This document shows positions 33,990 to 44,682 of a DNA stretch of 64,000 nucleotides, one piece after another. Source of the stretch: Comamonadaceae bacterium (GTDB lineage: Bacteria; Pseudomonadota; Gammaproteobacteria; Burkholderiales; Burkholderiaceae_C); contig JAIYBB010000004.1 of the NCBI GenBank assembly GCA_027488735.1, positions 372,001-436,000 on the forward strand. The letters run 5' to 3'. The translations under genes were made by a program, and so were the position numbers. Numbering within the stretch: the stretch's first letter is position 1; each line of letters opens with the position of its first letter. The notes below the pieces were generated by a model. That model saw only the letters and a list, made by a program, of their open reading frames with translations, searched no databases and had not been told where the DNA came from.

Positions 33990-35615
33990 TCATGCGGGCA
34001 ATTGATAGTCGGCAAGTTGTTCACGCAATCGTGTTTTTAACATTTTGCCGGTTGCACCCAAAGGGATGCTTTCAACGAACACCACATCATCCGGGACCTG
34101 CCACTTGGCAATTTTGCCCTCGTAAAACTTCAACAAGGTTTCTCGTGTCACTGTAGCCGTTGGTTTTTTCACCACCACCACGATAGGTCGTTCGTCCCAT
34201 TTAGGGTGCGCCATGCCGATACAGGCGGCCATGGCCACATCTGGGTGAGCCATGGCGATGTTTTCAACATCGATAGAACTGATCCATTCGCCGCCGGACT
34301 TGATCACGTCTTTGCTGCGGTCTGTGATTTGCAAAAAACCGTCTGGGTCCACGGTAGCGACGTCGCCGGTGGGGAACCATCCGTTTTGCAACGGGGAGGC
34401 ACCCTCTTGTTTGAAGTACTCTCTGATGACCCAAGGGCCTTTGACCAGCAAATCACCATAGGCTTTGCCATCGTTGGGTTGCTCATTGCCCTGATCGTCA
34501 ATGATTTTGAAATCAATACCGAAAATCGCCCGACCTTGCTTGAGACGAATCTTCATTTTGTCTTCAGGCGGCAATTCCAAGTGTTTGTTTTTCAAAGTGC
34601 AAAGTGTGCCCAAGGGGCTGAGCTCTGTCATGCCCCAGGCATGCAGCACTTCGACGCCGTATTCATCATTGAAAGCTTGAATCATGGCCGGCGGACAGGC
34701 CGACCCGCCAATGACTGTTCGCTTGAGATGGTTAAAGCGCAAGCCCCCTGCTTTCAAATGCCCCAACAACATTTGCCATACGGTGGGCACACCAGCCGCC
34801 AGCGTGACTTTTTCACTCTCCAGCAATTCATACACCGACTTGCCGTCGAGTGCTGCACCGGGAAACACCAATTTCGCGCCGACCATCGCAGCGCTGTAGG
34901 GCAGGCCCCAGGCATTCACGTGGAACATGGGGACCACCGGCAGAATGCTGTCTCGTGCAGACAAGCACATCACATCCGGCAAGGCGCAGGCGTATGCATG
35001 CAACATGGTGGAGCGGTGGCTGTACAAAGCAGCTTTGGGGTTGCCAGTCGTTCCACTGGTGTAGCACATGCATGACGCGGTGTTTTCATCCAATGCAGGC
35101 CAATCGTATTTTGTTGACTGCTTTCCCATCCAGGCTTCGTAACTGACTAAACCATTCACACCGGCATCGGCGGGCAATTTGTCGGCATCACACAGAACCA
35201 CCCAATGTTTGACCGTTGGACAGTCTTGGTGAATTTTTTGAACAATCGGTAAGAAAGTCATGTCAAAACACAGGACGGTATCTTCAGCGTGGTTGACGAT
35301 CCAAGTGATTTGCTCTGGATGTAAGCGCGGGTTCAAGGTGTGCAAGACACGGCCGCTGCCGCTGACACCGAAATACAGTTCCAAATGTCTGTAGCCATTC
35401 CATGCCAAGGTAGCGACACGGTCGCCCTGGCCGATCTTCCAGCCGTCTAGTGCGTTGGCAACCTGCCGTGAGCGCGAAGCAATGGTGGACCAGTCGCTTC
35501 TATGGATGTCGCCCTCTACCCTGCGGGAAATCACTTCGGTGTCGCCGTGGTGTTTCTCGGCAAACTCAATCATGTCCGATATCAACAAGGTCTGTTGTTG
35601 CATCAATCCCAGCAT
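33990..35615 (-). CDS. Medium/long-chain acyl-CoA ligase (AMP-forming)
   Basis: A 541-residue adenylate-forming enzyme that activates a carboxylic acid with ATP and CoA. The P-loop-like motif is [10 protein letters not shown], followed by the core motifs [24 protein letters not shown] and [34 protein letters not shown], and the C-terminal lysine in GATGKMLK. It resembles the AlkK/medium-chain type. An AAAGGAG ribosome site precedes ATG 35615. It is the first gene of the minus-strand block, diverging from selO with 62 bp between starts, and makes the CoA thioesters used by the beta-oxidation genes downstream. Confidence 0.9.
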   Translation of the reverse strand: MLGLMQQQTLLISDMIEFAEKHHGDTEVISRRVEGDIHRSDWSTIASRSRQVANALDGWKIGQGDRVATLAWNGYRHLELYFGVSGSGRVLHTLNPRLHPEQITWIVNHAEDTVLCFDMTFLPIVQKIHQDCPTVKHWVVLCDADKLPADAGVNGLVSYEAWMGKQSTKYDWPALDENTASCMCYTSGTTGNPKAALYSHRSTMLHAYACALPDVMCLSARDSILPVVPMFHVNAWGLPYSAAMVGAKLVFPGAALDGKSVYELLESEKVTLAAGVPTVWQMLLGHLKAGGLRFNHLKRTVIGGSACPPAMIQAFNDEYGVEVLHAWGMTELSPLGTLCTLKNKHLELPPEDKMKIRLKQGRAIFGIDFKIIDDQGNEQPNDGKAYGDLLVKGPWVIREYFKQEGASPLQNGWFPTGDVATVDPDGFLQITDRSKDVIKSGGEWISSIDVENIAMAHPDVAMAACIGMAHPKWDERPIVVVVKKPTATVTRETLLKFYEGKIAKWQVPDDVVFVESIPLGATGKMLKTRLREQLADYQLPA

Positions 35616-35659
35616 GGGCGTCTCCTTTAAATGGCACTGCTGTGCGCGTTGTTTGGCGT

Positions 35660-35671
35660 ATTGTGCACAAT
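35660..35671. promoter_or_regulatory. 12-bp perfect palindrome between the ligase and selO genes
   Basis: ATTGTGCACAAT is self-complementary and lies in the 62-bp gap between the divergent starts, ending 6 bp before the selO ATG. It could be an operator for either gene. No selO ribosome site is visible, and a protein bound here could affect selO translation or transcription. The match may be chance. Confidence 0.35.
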
Positions 35672-35677
35672 TGCCCT

Positions 35678-37171
35678 ATGCAGCGATCCGTAAAACACCG
35701 AATTAACTTGGATTGGCGACACCCTTTTGACACATTGGGGACTGACTTTTACTCTCCAGTCGATCCCACTGCGTTGAGCCAAGTGCACTGGGTAGCCAAA
35801 AACTTTTCGTTGGCCAGCCAATTGGGTTGGTCTGAGGATGCTTTTGACAACGACATGTTGTCCGTGTTGGCGGGCAACACGGTAGCGCCAAGCAGTCAGC
35901 CCTGCGCCAGTGTGTACAGCGGGCACCAATTTGGTGTGTGGGCGGGGCAATTAGGCGACGGTCGCGCCTTGTCTTTAGGGGTGCTGGATACCCCATCCGG
36001 CGCACAAGAAATCCAACTCAAGGGTGCGGGCAAAACACCTTATTCGCGCATGGGAGATGGTCGGGCGGTGCTTCGATCCAGTATTCGTGAATATTTATGC
36101 AGCGAAGCGATGCATGGCTTGGGTATTCCCACCACACGCGCTTTGGCTTTGGTGGGCTCTCCTGATCGCGTGTTGCGTGAAGAAATCGAGACGGCCGCGG
36201 TGGTCACAAGGGTGGCGCCAAGTTTTTTGCGCTTTGGCCATTTGCAGCATTTCGCAGCCAATGGGCAATCTGGCCCATTGAAAAGCTTGGTCGATTTTTT
36301 GATTCAAACCCAATACCCAGCACTGATGCAGCTTGACCCGGACGCCACGCGTTACACCGCATTACTGGCTGAAGTCACCAAAAGAACAGCAAGCTTGTTG
36401 GCGCAATGGCAAGCTGTCGGGTTTTGTCATGGGGTCATGAACACCGACAACATGAGCTTGCTGGGTCTGACAATTGATTACGGCCCATTCCAATTTTTAG
36501 ATGGCTTTGACCCTGCACACATTTGCAACCATTCAGACCATCAAGGTCGTTACGCTTACGCCAGACAGCCACAAGTGGCCTACTGGAATTTATTTTGTTT
36601 GGGCCAAGCGCTGTTGCCATTGATTGAAGACCAAGACATGGCAGTACAAGCTTTGGAAACCTTCAAGTCACTTTATCCGGCCATGGCTGATCGTGAATTT
36701 GCAAGAAAGCTGGGTTTAGAGGAGGTGCATACCCAAGACCACATATTGATTGAATCCTTGCTCAAAGTACTGGCGGCGGAAAAAACGGACTTCCCCATTT
36801 TTTGGCGACGCATCAGCCATGCTGTGTCACAAATGCGGGCCAAAGGTACTGAGCTTGCATTCGAACCCGTCAAAGATTTATTCATAGACAGTTCTTCTTG
36901 GCAGGCTTGGTTGCCCGGCTACTTGCAGCGCATCAATGGAATTGACAGCCATCAAGCGGCTGCGGTCATGCTGCGTACCAACCCCAAATACGTGTTGCGC
37001 AACCACTTGTGCGAACAAGCCATTGTTCAGGCGAAAATGGGCAACTTCGCGCTTGTGGATGATTTGTCGCAAGTCCTTTCATCGCCCTTTGACGAACACC
37101 CACGGTTCGAACATTTGGCTGGTTTCCCTCCCGACTGGGCGTCTTCTATCTCTATCAGTTGTTCCTCATGA
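35678..37171 (+). CDS. selO: Protein adenylyltransferase SelO (YdiU)
   Basis: A 497-residue pseudokinase-fold AMPylase that transfers AMP to Ser, Thr or Tyr of proteins and is linked to S-glutathionylation under oxidative stress. Blocks [19 protein letters not shown] and [21 protein letters not shown] are diagnostic. The active site is HGVMNTDNM with D257 and N258, then D267 in DYGPFQFLD, at the expected 10-residue spacing. The C-terminus ends SCSS, keeping the conserved cysteine that is selenocysteine in animals. ATG 35678 is chosen over 76 upstream codons because the family starts near LDW. Its stop overlaps msrB by 4 bp. Confidence 0.92.
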   Translation: MQRSVKHRINLDWRHPFDTLGTDFYSPVDPTALSQVHWVAKNFSLASQLGWSEDAFDNDMLSVLAGNTVAPSSQPCASVYSGHQFGVWAGQLGDGRALSLGVLDTPSGAQEIQLKGAGKTPYSRMGDGRAVLRSSIREYLCSEAMHGLGIPTTRALALVGSPDRVLREEIETAAVVTRVAPSFLRFGHLQHFAANGQSGPLKSLVDFLIQTQYPALMQLDPDATRYTALLAEVTKRTASLLAQWQAVGFCHGVMNTDNMSLLGLTIDYGPFQFLDGFDPAHICNHSDHQGRYAYARQPQVAYWNLFCLGQALLPLIEDQDMAVQALETFKSLYPAMADREFARKLGLEEVHTQDHILIESLLKVLAAEKTDFPIFWRRISHAVSQMRAKGTELAFEPVKDLFIDSSSWQAWLPGYLQRINGIDSHQAAAVMLRTNPKYVLRNHLCEQAIVQAKMGNFALVDDLSQVLSSPFDEHPRFEHLAGFPPDWASSISISCSS

Positions 37172-37584
37172 AACTACCTCAAAACAGTGCCGAATGGCGC
37201 GCACACTTGGCGGCCAAAAACGCAGAACCTGTGGCCTATGAAGTAACACGCCACGCGGCCACCGAACGCCCTTATACGGGTCGTTATGAAGCACATTGGG
37301 CCAAAGGACAGTACCGCTGCATTTGCTGCGACACCACGTTGTTTGGGTCAGACACCAAATTTGACGCAGGCTGCGGCTGGCCCAGTTTCTACCAAGCTGC
37401 AGAGCCTGGCGCCATAGAAGAACGGGCAGACCGTGCCCACGGCATGTTGCGCACAGAAACCGTGTGTGCGGTTTGCAAAGCGCACTTGGGCCATGTATTT
37501 CCTGATGGCCCCGCTCCCACAGGTTTGCGCTATTGCATGAATTCTGCAGCGCTGTCGTTTGTTCCCGATGAAGGCTCGTCATGA
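37168..37584 (+). CDS. msrB: Peptide methionine-(R)-S-oxide reductase MsrB
   Basis: A 138-residue enzyme that reduces methionine-R-sulfoxide in proteins. The two zinc CxxC pairs (CICC and CAVC), GCGWPSF and the catalytic cysteine in RYCMNSAAL are all present. ATG 37168 overlaps the selO stop; a TTG 9 bp upstream is possible but less likely. Its own stop overlaps the yciB start. Placement after selO suggests a shared role in repair of oxidised proteins. Confidence 0.94.
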   Translation: MKLPQNSAEWRAHLAAKNAEPVAYEVTRHAATERPYTGRYEAHWAKGQYRCICCDTTLFGSDTKFDAGCGWPSFYQAAEPGAIEERADRAHGMLRTETVCAVCKAHLGHVFPDGPAPTGLRYCMNSAALSFVPDEGSS

Positions 37585-38162
37585 AACTTTTGATGGATTT
37601 GTTCCCGATTGCCTTGTTTTTTGTGGCATTCAAATTGGCTGGTATCTACGTGGCCACGGGTGTGGCGATGGTGGCGACTTTGGTGCAAATTGCCTGGTTG
37701 CATTTCAAGTACGGCAAAGTTGAACCCATGCAATGGATCAGTTTGGGCATCATCACCTTGTTTGGCGGGGCCACATTGCTGACCCACAACGACACGTTCA
37801 TCAAATGGAAGCCCACCATTTTGTTTTGGTTGATGGCCGGCATTTTGATTGGCGGCCAACTATTGATGAAGAAAAATTTCATCAAATCATTGATGTCTAA
37901 GCAGCTTGCATTGCCAGATGACATTTGGCAAAAATTGTTGTGGAGTTGGACGGTATTTTTTCTGGTGAAAGGCGGCTTGAACCTGTGGGTGGCTTACCAA
38001 TTTGATACCGACACTTGGGTCAATTACAAATTATTTGGCAGCATGGGACTGATGTTGTTGTTTGTGTTGGGCCAAGGCGTTTATTTAAGCCGGCATGTCA
38101 CCTCTGATAGCGACGCAGCAGAGCCCAAGCCCGAAACCAAAAACAACACAGGTGAAACATGA
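37581..38162 (+). CDS. yciB: Inner-membrane septation protein YciB (IspZ)
   Basis: A 193-residue integral membrane protein with about five transmembrane helices. Characteristic blocks are [35 protein letters not shown] and LLMKKNF. YciB acts in the cell envelope and septum with roles in cell size and membrane integrity; its biochemistry is not settled. The start overlaps the msrB stop (ATGA), and its stop overlaps the bolA start. The charged C-terminal tail ([10 protein letters not shown]) is an unstructured extension. Confidence 0.9.
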   Translation: MKLLMDLFPIALFFVAFKLAGIYVATGVAMVATLVQIAWLHFKYGKVEPMQWISLGIITLFGGATLLTHNDTFIKWKPTILFWLMAGILIGGQLLMKKNFIKSLMSKQLALPDDIWQKLLWSWTVFFLVKGGLNLWVAYQFDTDTWVNYKLFGSMGLMLLFVLGQGVYLSRHVTSDSDAAEPKPETKNNTGET

Positions 38163-38431
38163 ACATCACTTCCCAGCAATTGATGAAACAGTTGCAATCC
38201 GATTTAGACCCCTTTTATTTGTCGGTCGACGACGAAAGCGCACAGCATGCCGGCCATGCCGGGTCCGATGGCTCCGGCGAAGGCACGCACTTTCGTGTGC
38301 GTGTCGGCACCCTGGCTTTTATTGGATTGACCCGGGTAGCGCGCCATAGGCTTGTGTATGATTCACTGCAACAATTTGTTGACCAAGGCCTTCACGCATT
38401 GGCCATTGAGATTGTTGAACCCCCTGTCTAA
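38159..38431 (+). CDS. bolA: BolA-family protein
   Basis: A 90-residue BolA-fold protein. The typical strands HFRVRVGTLAF and the conserved ARHRLVYDSLQQ, with the histidine that can bind an Fe-S cluster with a monothiol glutaredoxin, are visible. BolA proteins take part in iron and redox sensing and cell-shape control. An acidic, glycine-rich loop (HAGHAGSDGSGEG) is an insertion compared with shorter BolA members. The gene overlaps yciB by 4 bp and lies 58 bp before ppiC. Confidence 0.83.
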   Translation: MNITSQQLMKQLQSDLDPFYLSVDDESAQHAGHAGSDGSGEGTHFRVRVGTLAFIGLTRVARHRLVYDSLQQFVDQGLHALAIEIVEPPV

Positions 38432-38489
38432 GCCCATTGACTGGTTTCAATCCAGACTCAGCCCCCATTTGTCTATCAGGAAGCGATCT

Positions 38490-39275
38490 ATGAATATTTC
38501 TTTTTTCAAACCAGCCATGTTGACTGTCTCGCTGGTTCTTGGCTTGGGTGCTGCGAACGCGCAAAACCTGGCTGTTGTTAATGGCAAGGCCGTGCCCAAA
38601 GCGCGTGTTCAGGCTTTGGCCGCACAACTTGAGCGAGCAGGCCGTCCCGTTACCCCTGAAATGGAGCAGCAACTGCGCGAGGAAGTCATCATCCGCGAGG
38701 TGTTTTTGCAAGAAGCCCAAAGCAAAGGCATGGATGCCACCGATGAATACAAAACACAAATGGATTTGGCCCGTCAAAGTATTTTGATTCGCGAATTGTT
38801 TGCGGATTTCCAAACCAAAAACCCGGTGACGGATGACGAGGTGAAAGCCGAGTACGACAAATTCACCTCAATGAATGGCGGCAAAGAATACAAATCTCGT
38901 CATATTTTGGTTGAAAAAGAAGAGCAAGCCAAAGCCATCATCGCCAGTTTGAAAAAGGGCGGAAAATTTGAAGACATTGCCAAAAAACAATCCAAAGACC
39001 CGGGTTCAGGTGCCAAGGGCGGCGATTTAGATTGGGCCAATGCATCTAGCTTTGTCAAAGAATTTTCAACCGCGATGGTGTCGTTGAAAAAAGGTGAAGT
39101 TACCCAAACGCCGGTTAAGAGCCAGTTTGGTTTCCACGTTATCCGACTTGACGACACCAGAGACGCACAGCTTCCCAAAATAGACGAAGTCAAGCCTCAA
39201 ATATTGCAGCAGTTGCAATCGAACAAACTGGCTGAATACCAACAGTCATTGCGCGAAAAAGCCAAAATCGAATAA
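38490..39275 (+). CDS. Periplasmic peptidyl-prolyl cis-trans isomerase (parvulin/PpiC type)
   Basis: A 261-residue exported foldase. The signal peptide ends after AANA (residue 24), followed by an N-terminal SurA-like helical part and a rotamase domain (KEYKSRHILVEKEE, KQSKDPGSGAKGGDLDWA, PVKSQFGFHVIRLDD). AGGAAG sits at a good distance before ATG 38490, so the longer upstream frame was rejected. It assists outer-membrane or periplasmic protein folding. A strong terminator follows the stop. An in-frame start far upstream would overlap bolA. Confidence 0.9.
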   Translation: MNISFFKPAMLTVSLVLGLGAANAQNLAVVNGKAVPKARVQALAAQLERAGRPVTPEMEQQLREEVIIREVFLQEAQSKGMDATDEYKTQMDLARQSILIRELFADFQTKNPVTDDEVKAEYDKFTSMNGGKEYKSRHILVEKEEQAKAIIASLKKGGKFEDIAKKQSKDPGSGAKGGDLDWANASSFVKEFSTAMVSLKKGEVTQTPVKSQFGFHVIRLDDTRDAQLPKIDEVKPQILQQLQSNKLAEYQQSLREKAKIE

Positions 39276-39293
39276 ATGGTTCGCTAAAAAAGC

Positions 39294-39327
39294 AAAGCCC
39301 TCGTCCATTTGACGGGGGCTTTTTTTT
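39294..39327 (+). terminator. Bidirectional intrinsic terminator
   Basis: Arms AAAGCCCTCGTC (39294-39305) and GACGGGGGCTTT (39311-39322) pair with one wobble and a 5-nt loop, then a run of T. On the minus strand the other side reads TTTGCTTTTTT, so it can also stop transcription from the small gene at 39333-39710. Confidence 0.85.
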
Positions 39328-39332
39328 GGGCT

Positions 39333-39710
39333 CTACTTGTCGGATTTATCAAGCGCGATCACGTGCGCCAAAGCAAAGGTCTTACTTTGTAAAAGCTCTG
39401 AAGTGCGAATTTTTTCAAATTCGTTCAACAAGCTGCTGGCGTCTGTGTGGTTTTGGGTCAGCAACTTGATCAACCTGACCAAGTTTCTTTGAAGCATCAC
39501 ATTTTTTGACATGGCTTTTTGCAAAACCTTGTTGGCATGAGTTGGCTCTGGTGGCTTCTCAAACGGTTGATCGATCAAAGCAACGGCAGTTTGGCCATGC
39601 AGTTGGTTCAATTCAGTCAGGTCCGCCTGCAATTGGGTCAATTCCAAATAGCTTTGGTAGAGCAGATCTGTGAGCTCTCGGTCTCTTGTGATGTTCAAGT
39701 TGATGCTCAT
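39333..39710 (-). CDS. Small hypothetical protein, helical
   Basis: A 125-residue protein I do not recognise, starting MSINLNITRDRELTDLLYQSY. It is leucine-, glutamine- and asparagine-rich, with long amphipathic stretches (LADLTELNQL type and NLVRLIKLLTQN), so it is likely mostly helical, perhaps a coiled-coil or chaperone-like protein. No signal peptide or membrane segment is visible. AAAGGAAG lies before ATG 39710, which supports translation. It follows purL on the same strand by 57 bp and ends at a bidirectional terminator. No function is proposed. Confidence 0.6.
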   Translation of the reverse strand: MSINLNITRDRELTDLLYQSYLELTQLQADLTELNQLHGQTAVALIDQPFEKPPEPTHANKVLQKAMSKNVMLQRNLVRLIKLLTQNHTDASSLLNEFEKIRTSELLQSKTFALAHVIALDKSDK

Positions 39711-39767
39711 AAAACGGCTTCCTTTGTGTGTTTAATCGGCCCCAAGGCTAAACGCTTGATATGTGGC

Positions 39768-42700
39768 TCAGTCTACCCAACGCCGGGCATTGCGCCAAAT
39801 CCGCATCCACGGGCTGAAATCCGTCGGTTTTTGAAAGCTGCTGCTGGCCGTCCAACTGAACTGCAATTGTCTGAATACCCGTTCGGGGTGAGGCATCATC
39901 GCCGTGAAACGCCCGTCAGCGGTGGTGACAGCGGTCAGGCCGCCAGGGCTGCCATTGGGGTTGAAAGGATATGCATCCGTGGCTTGACCGTGGTGGTCCA
40001 CAAAGCGCATGGCCGCCAACACCTTGTTGGGGTTGCCTCGGTGGTTGAAATTGGCAAACCCTTCTCCGTGGGCAACGGCAATCGGCAAACGGCATCCCGC
40101 CATGCCTTGGAAAAACAAGCTCGGGGAATCGAGCACTTCAACTTGAGACAAGCGCGCTTCGAAACGGCCGCTTTGGTTGTCCGTAAAGCGCGGCCATGCA
40201 TCGGCACCCGGAATCAGCACCGCCAATTCCGCGAACATTTGGCAACCGTTGCATACACCGAGCGCAAACGTGTTTTTTCTTTCAAAGAATGTTTGAAACT
40301 GGTCGGACAAAGCCGTGTTGAAAGTGATGCTGCGGGCCCATCCCTTGCCGGCGCCCAATGTGTCGCCATAGCTGAAACCGCCGCAAGCCACCAAACCTTG
40401 GAAGTCTTTGAGATTGGCACGTCCATATTGCAAGTCAGTCATATGTACGTCATAGGCTTCAAAGCCTGCCTCGGTGAACGCGTAGGCCATTTCCACATGA
40501 GAATTCACACCTTGCTCGCGCAACACGGCCACCCGCGGACGCTGCTTGTTGATGTAGGGTGCAGCCACATTGTCCAATGCACCGGGGGTCAAATGCACAT
40601 GCAATCCGGGGTCTTGCGCTTGTCCAGTTGCCGCGTGTTCGGTGTCTGCGGTCTGCGGGTTGTCACGCTCGCGGCAAATTCTCCAACTGACGCTGTCCCA
40701 CACTTGGTGCAGGTCATACAAACTTGCCGAGAATATTTCTTTGGCATCGCGCCAAATACTCAGCTCACCTATGCCCCGCTTGACTTCAGAGGAAGCAGGA
40801 CGGGTTTTGCCGATCACATGGCTGCACGCGGATAAATGGTGTTGACGCAACACTTGCATGACTTGGTCGCGCCATTCGGTGCGCACTTGTATAACCGCAC
40901 CCAATTCTTCATTGAACAAAGCGTGGAGTGTTTTTTCTTCGCGCCGCGCGCTGATTTGCTGTGACCAGTTCTTGCTGTCACCGTGGTCGGCGCGACTGTC
41001 TGAAATACCGTCACCTTCTGTGACCAATAAATCTACATTCAATGCAACGCCAACATGGCCGGCAAATGCCATTTCCGCCACGCAAGCCAGTAAGCCGCCG
41101 TCGCTCCTATCGTGGTAAGACAGCACCCATTGCTTGGCGCGCAGCTCATTGATGGCGTTGACCATGCGAACCAGGTCTTGCGGGTCATCTAAATCGGGCA
41201 CATTTTCGCCCGCTTGCTCCAGCACCTGCGCCAAAATACTTGCGCCCATGCGTTGCTTACCTCGTCCCAGATCGATCAAGATCAGACTGGTGTCGGATTC
41301 GATGGCGTTGAGTTGAGGCGTGAAATTACCGCGTACATCATCCAATGTGGCGAAAGCAGTGACGATCAAACTCACCGGTGAAGTGACTTGCTGTTGTTGT
41401 CCATTGGCTTGCCAGCGGGTGCGCATCGACAAGCTGTCTTTGCCCACGGGAATGGAGATACCCAGCGCCGGGCACAGTTCCAACCCAACGGCTTTGACGG
41501 TGTCGTACAAGGCAGCGTCTTCGCCAACTTCACCGCAAGCAGCCATCCAATTGGCTGACAACTTGACCTTGTCCAACACCATCGGCGCAGCCAACAGGTT
41601 GGTAATGGCTTCTGCAACCGCCATGCGACCCGACGCCGGCGCATTTAGAGCGGCCAATGGGGTGCGCTCGCCGATTGACATGGCTTCGCCCGCCACGCCC
41701 TTGAAATCCGCCAACGTGATGGCGCAATCGGCCACAGGCACTTGCCATGGTCCGACCATTTGGTCGCGGTGGCTCAGGCCGCCGACGGTGCGGTCACCGA
41801 TGGTGATCAAAAACCGTTTGCTGGCTACCGTCGGTTGCGAGAGCACTTTGAGCACTGCGTCTTGCAAGCTGATGTGGTGCGTATTCAGCGGCTTTGTTTC
41901 AACCTTGATACGTTGTACATCGCGAAGCATTTTGGGTGGTTTGCCCAGCAGCACATTCAAGGGCATGTCCACGGCGTTCGAGTCGTCTGTGTGTTGCACG
42001 ACAAGATGACGGTCATCGGTGGTGATGCCCACCACGGCATACGGACAACGTTCGCGTTCACAGAAAAAAGCAAACTGAGACAAGGACTCAGGCGCTATGG
42101 CCAGCACATAGCGCTCTTGGCTTTCGTTGCTCCAAATTTCTTTGGGTGATAAACCGCTTTCTTCCAATGGAACTTGGCGTAAATCGAAGCGCGCCCCGCG
42201 CCCCGCGTCATTGACCAGTTCGGGGAATGCATTCGACAAACCGCCTGCACCGACATCGTGGATGGCCAATATTGGCGTGTCTTTGCCTAAAGCGTTGCAA
42301 TGGTTAATGACTTCTTGGGCGCGGCGTTGAATTTCCGGGTTGCCGCGTTGCACAGAATCGAAATCGAGTGCAATATCGTTGCTGCCACTTGACAAAGAAC
42401 TTGCCGCCCCGCCGCCCATGCCTATGCGCATGCCCGGGCCGCCGAGTTGAATCAACAAGGTACCAGCTGGAAACAACAACTTGTGCGTGAGTTCGTCGCG
42501 CACCACGCCCAAACCGCCTGCCAGCATGATGGGCTTGTGGTAACCGCGTTGCACACCGTTCACCACTTGTTCGTATTCACGGAAATAGCCCAGCAAATTG
42601 GGCCGGCCAAACTCGTTGTTGAAAGCTGCACCGCCCAACGGACCATCGGTCATGATTTGCAATGCCGACGCCATGTGAGGCGCATGACCGATCGCACTGC

Positions 42701-43748
42701 CCCATAACTTGGAAACGCTGAACCCAGTCAATCCAGCCTTGGGCTTGGCACCACGACCGGTTGCACCTTCGTCGCGAATCTCTCCACCCGCGCCCGTCGC
42801 TGCACCGGGAAAAGGAGAAATCGCTGTCGGGTGATTGTGCGTTTCCACCTTCATCAAAATATGCTGAACGCCGCTGCTTTTGTCGTAACGGGGCATGTAG
42901 CCCTGCAACGCAGCGTTAAATCGTTCGACAGAATGGCCGTGCATGATGGCCGCGTTGTCCGAGTAAGCCACCACCGTGTGTTGCGGGTGGGTCTTGTGCG
43001 TGTGACGGATCATGCCGAACAAACTGTGGCTTTGCGGCTTGCCATCAATGATGAACTCGGCGTTGAAAATTTTGTGGCGACAGTGCTCGCTGTTGGCTTG
43101 CGCGAACATCATCAATTCAGCGTCAGTGGGATTTCGTTTGAGTTGTTGAAATGACTGCAACAAATAATCGATTTCATCCTCGGCCAATGCCAAACCATTT
43201 TCTGTGTTGGCCACTTCTAGGGCGGTCCTGCCTTGTTCTATGACGGCAATGCGGGCCATCTCAGCGGCAGGCACAGCTTGAAACAAGGCCAACGCAGCGG
43301 ATACATCCGACCAGACCGACTCGGTCATGCGGTCATGCAAGCCACTTTGAATGCGAACTGTGTCTTCGTCGCTCAACACATATGCGCTGTGTACATCCAA
43401 CTGGTATTCGGTCAGCCGCTCAATTCTGTGCAGCTCAAACCCACAATTGCGCGCAATATCCGTGGCTTTGGAAGCCCACGGGGAGATGGTGCCCAATCTG
43501 GGAGAAACCACCCAAGAGTGGCGACTGGCAGAAACGGCCACGCGGTCGAGCAATGACGCATCCAACAATTGGCCCATGCGTTGCAACACTTTCGCGTTTG
43601 GCTTTGCATCGGTGGCCAACACATATAAAGAGCTGGCTCGAACCGCTGCAATGGCGGGGCAAATACTTTGCAAGCTGGCCAATAAACGTTGGGTATTTAA
43701 AGTACTGAAGGCATCTGGGCCTTGAAAGGTACTGGTATGTAGGGTCAC
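39768..43748 (-). CDS. purL: Phosphoribosylformylglycinamidine synthase (single-chain FGAM synthase)
   Basis: A protein of about 1326 residues with the large proteobacterial layout: N-terminal domain, two AIRS-like synthase halves and a C-terminal glutamine amidotransferase. Evidence includes [46 protein letters not shown], and the amidotransferase cysteine in GVCNGCQMF with the late PHPERVF histidine. It makes FGAM in purine synthesis. The start is uncertain: GTG 43748 ([10 protein letters not shown]) matches the family N-terminus, while the frame extends to TTG 43799 and GTG 43796. No start has a clear ribosome site. Confidence 0.93.
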   Translation of the reverse strand: MTLHTSTFQGPDAFSTLNTQRLLASLQSICPAIAAVRASSLYVLATDAKPNAKVLQRMGQLLDASLLDRVAVSASRHSWVVSPRLGTISPWASKATDIARNCGFELHRIERLTEYQLDVHSAYVLSDEDTVRIQSGLHDRMTESVWSDVSAALALFQAVPAAEMARIAVIEQGRTALEVANTENGLALAEDEIDYLLQSFQQLKRNPTDAELMMFAQANSEHCRHKIFNAEFIIDGKPQSHSLFGMIRHTHKTHPQHTVVAYSDNAAIMHGHSVERFNAALQGYMPRYDKSSGVQHILMKVETHNHPTAISPFPGAATGAGGEIRDEGATGRGAKPKAGLTGFSVSKLWGSAIGHAPHMASALQIMTDGPLGGAAFNNEFGRPNLLGYFREYEQVVNGVQRGYHKPIMLAGGLGVVRDELTHKLLFPAGTLLIQLGGPGMRIGMGGGAASSLSSGSNDIALDFDSVQRGNPEIQRRAQEVINHCNALGKDTPILAIHDVGAGGLSNAFPELVNDAGRGARFDLRQVPLEESGLSPKEIWSNESQERYVLAIAPESLSQFAFFCERERCPYAVVGITTDDRHLVVQHTDDSNAVDMPLNVLLGKPPKMLRDVQRIKVETKPLNTHHISLQDAVLKVLSQPTVASKRFLITIGDRTVGGLSHRDQMVGPWQVPVADCAITLADFKGVAGEAMSIGERTPLAALNAPASGRMAVAEAITNLLAAPMVLDKVKLSANWMAACGEVGEDAALYDTVKAVGLELCPALGISIPVGKDSLSMRTRWQANGQQQQVTSPVSLIVTAFATLDDVRGNFTPQLNAIESDTSLILIDLGRGKQRMGASILAQVLEQAGENVPDLDDPQDLVRMVNAINELRAKQWVLSYHDRSDGGLLACVAEMAFAGHVGVALNVDLLVTEGDGISDSRADHGDSKNWSQQISARREEKTLHALFNEELGAVIQVRTEWRDQVMQVLRQHHLSACSHVIGKTRPASSEVKRGIGELSIWRDAKEIFSASLYDLHQVWDSVSWRICRERDNPQTADTEHAATGQAQDPGLHVHLTPGALDNVAAPYINKQRPRVAVLREQGVNSHVEMAYAFTEAGFEAYDVHMTDLQYGRANLKDFQGLVACGGFSYGDTLGAGKGWARSITFNTALSDQFQTFFERKNTFALGVCNGCQMFAELAVLIPGADAWPRFTDNQSGRFEARLSQVEVLDSPSLFFQGMAGCRLPIAVAHGEGFANFNHRGNPNKVLAAMRFVDHHGQATDAYPFNPNGSPGGLTAVTTADGRFTAMMPHPERVFRQLQFSWTASSSFQKPTDFSPWMRIWRNARRWVD

Positions 43749-43866
43749 GTGCAGTTCTTGGGTAAGGTGGGGTAAGGCTGCAGACGAATCATTCACCAAG
43801 CGTTTCGGAATTTTAACGATATGCCCAGGCGCTCAGCCGAGGGCTTGAGCCTGAGATAATCCGGGA

Positions 43867-44679
43867 ATGACGATCACTTTTAAAGACGAACACGGCATTG
43901 CAGGCATGCGCATAGCAGGCAAGCTGGCCTCTGAGGTGCTTGACTACCTCACCCCGCATGTCCAGCCAGGTGTCACCACCAATGCCTTAGACAAACTGGC
44001 GTTTGACTACATCACCCAAGTACAGCAAGCCATTGCGGCCCCACTCAATTACAACCCCAGCGGTCGCAACCCCTACCCCAAATCTATTTGCACCTCTATC
44101 AATCATCAGGTGTGTCACGGCATTCCCAGCGACAAAGCCTTGAAAAAAGGCGACATTGTCAATATTGACATCACCGTCATCAAAGACGGTTGGCATGGCG
44201 ACACCAGTCGCATGTTCATCGTAGGTGAAGGCTCGATCGCTGCCAAGCGTTTGTGTCAATTGACCTATGACGCTATGTGGCATGGCATTGTGAAGGTCAA
44301 GCCCGGTGCGCGACTGGGCGACATTGGCCATGCGATTCAAACCTTTGCCGAAGGCCAAGGCTTTTCAATCGTGCGTGAATTTTGCGGCCACGGCATCGGC
44401 CAGGTGTTTCATGAAGACCCGCAAGTGCTGCACTACGGCAAGCCCGGCACGCTTGAAGAACTCAAACCTGGCATGACGTTCACCATTGAACCTATGGTCA
44501 ATGCCGGTCGGCGCGATATCAAGGAAATGAGCGATGGTTGGACCATCATCACACGCGACCATTCGCTGTCCGCACAGTGGGAACACACCGTGCTGGTCAC
44601 GCCTACAGGTTATGAAGTGTTGACTCTGTCTGAAGGCAGCCCCCCTCTCCCTGCGTTTGTGTCCACCACGGTGTGCTGA
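43867..44679 (+). CDS. map: Type I methionine aminopeptidase
   Basis: A 270-residue metalloprotease that removes the initiator methionine. All five metal ligands are visible: Asp in NIDITV and GDTSRMF, His in GHGIG, and Glu in TIEPM and EHTVLVT. The motif SICTSINHQVCHGIP is also typical. The length is standard for bacterial Map with a short C-terminal tail. It ends 3 bp before glnD and is presumably co-transcribed with it. The purL gene diverges from it. Confidence 0.95.
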   Translation: MTITFKDEHGIAGMRIAGKLASEVLDYLTPHVQPGVTTNALDKLAFDYITQVQQAIAAPLNYNPSGRNPYPKSICTSINHQVCHGIPSDKALKKGDIVNIDITVIKDGWHGDTSRMFIVGEGSIAAKRLCQLTYDAMWHGIVKVKPGARLGDIGHAIQTFAEGQGFSIVREFCGHGIGQVFHEDPQVLHYGKPGTLEELKPGMTFTIEPMVNAGRRDIKEMSDGWTIITRDHSLSAQWEHTVLVTPTGYEVLTLSEGSPPLPAFVSTTVC

Positions 44680-44682
44680 CCG

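Noticed and set aside
39519..40835. Long plus-strand open frame opposite purL
   Set aside because: It lies antisense to well-supported purL coding sequence, has no recognisable domain, and is explained by codon bias on the opposite strand.
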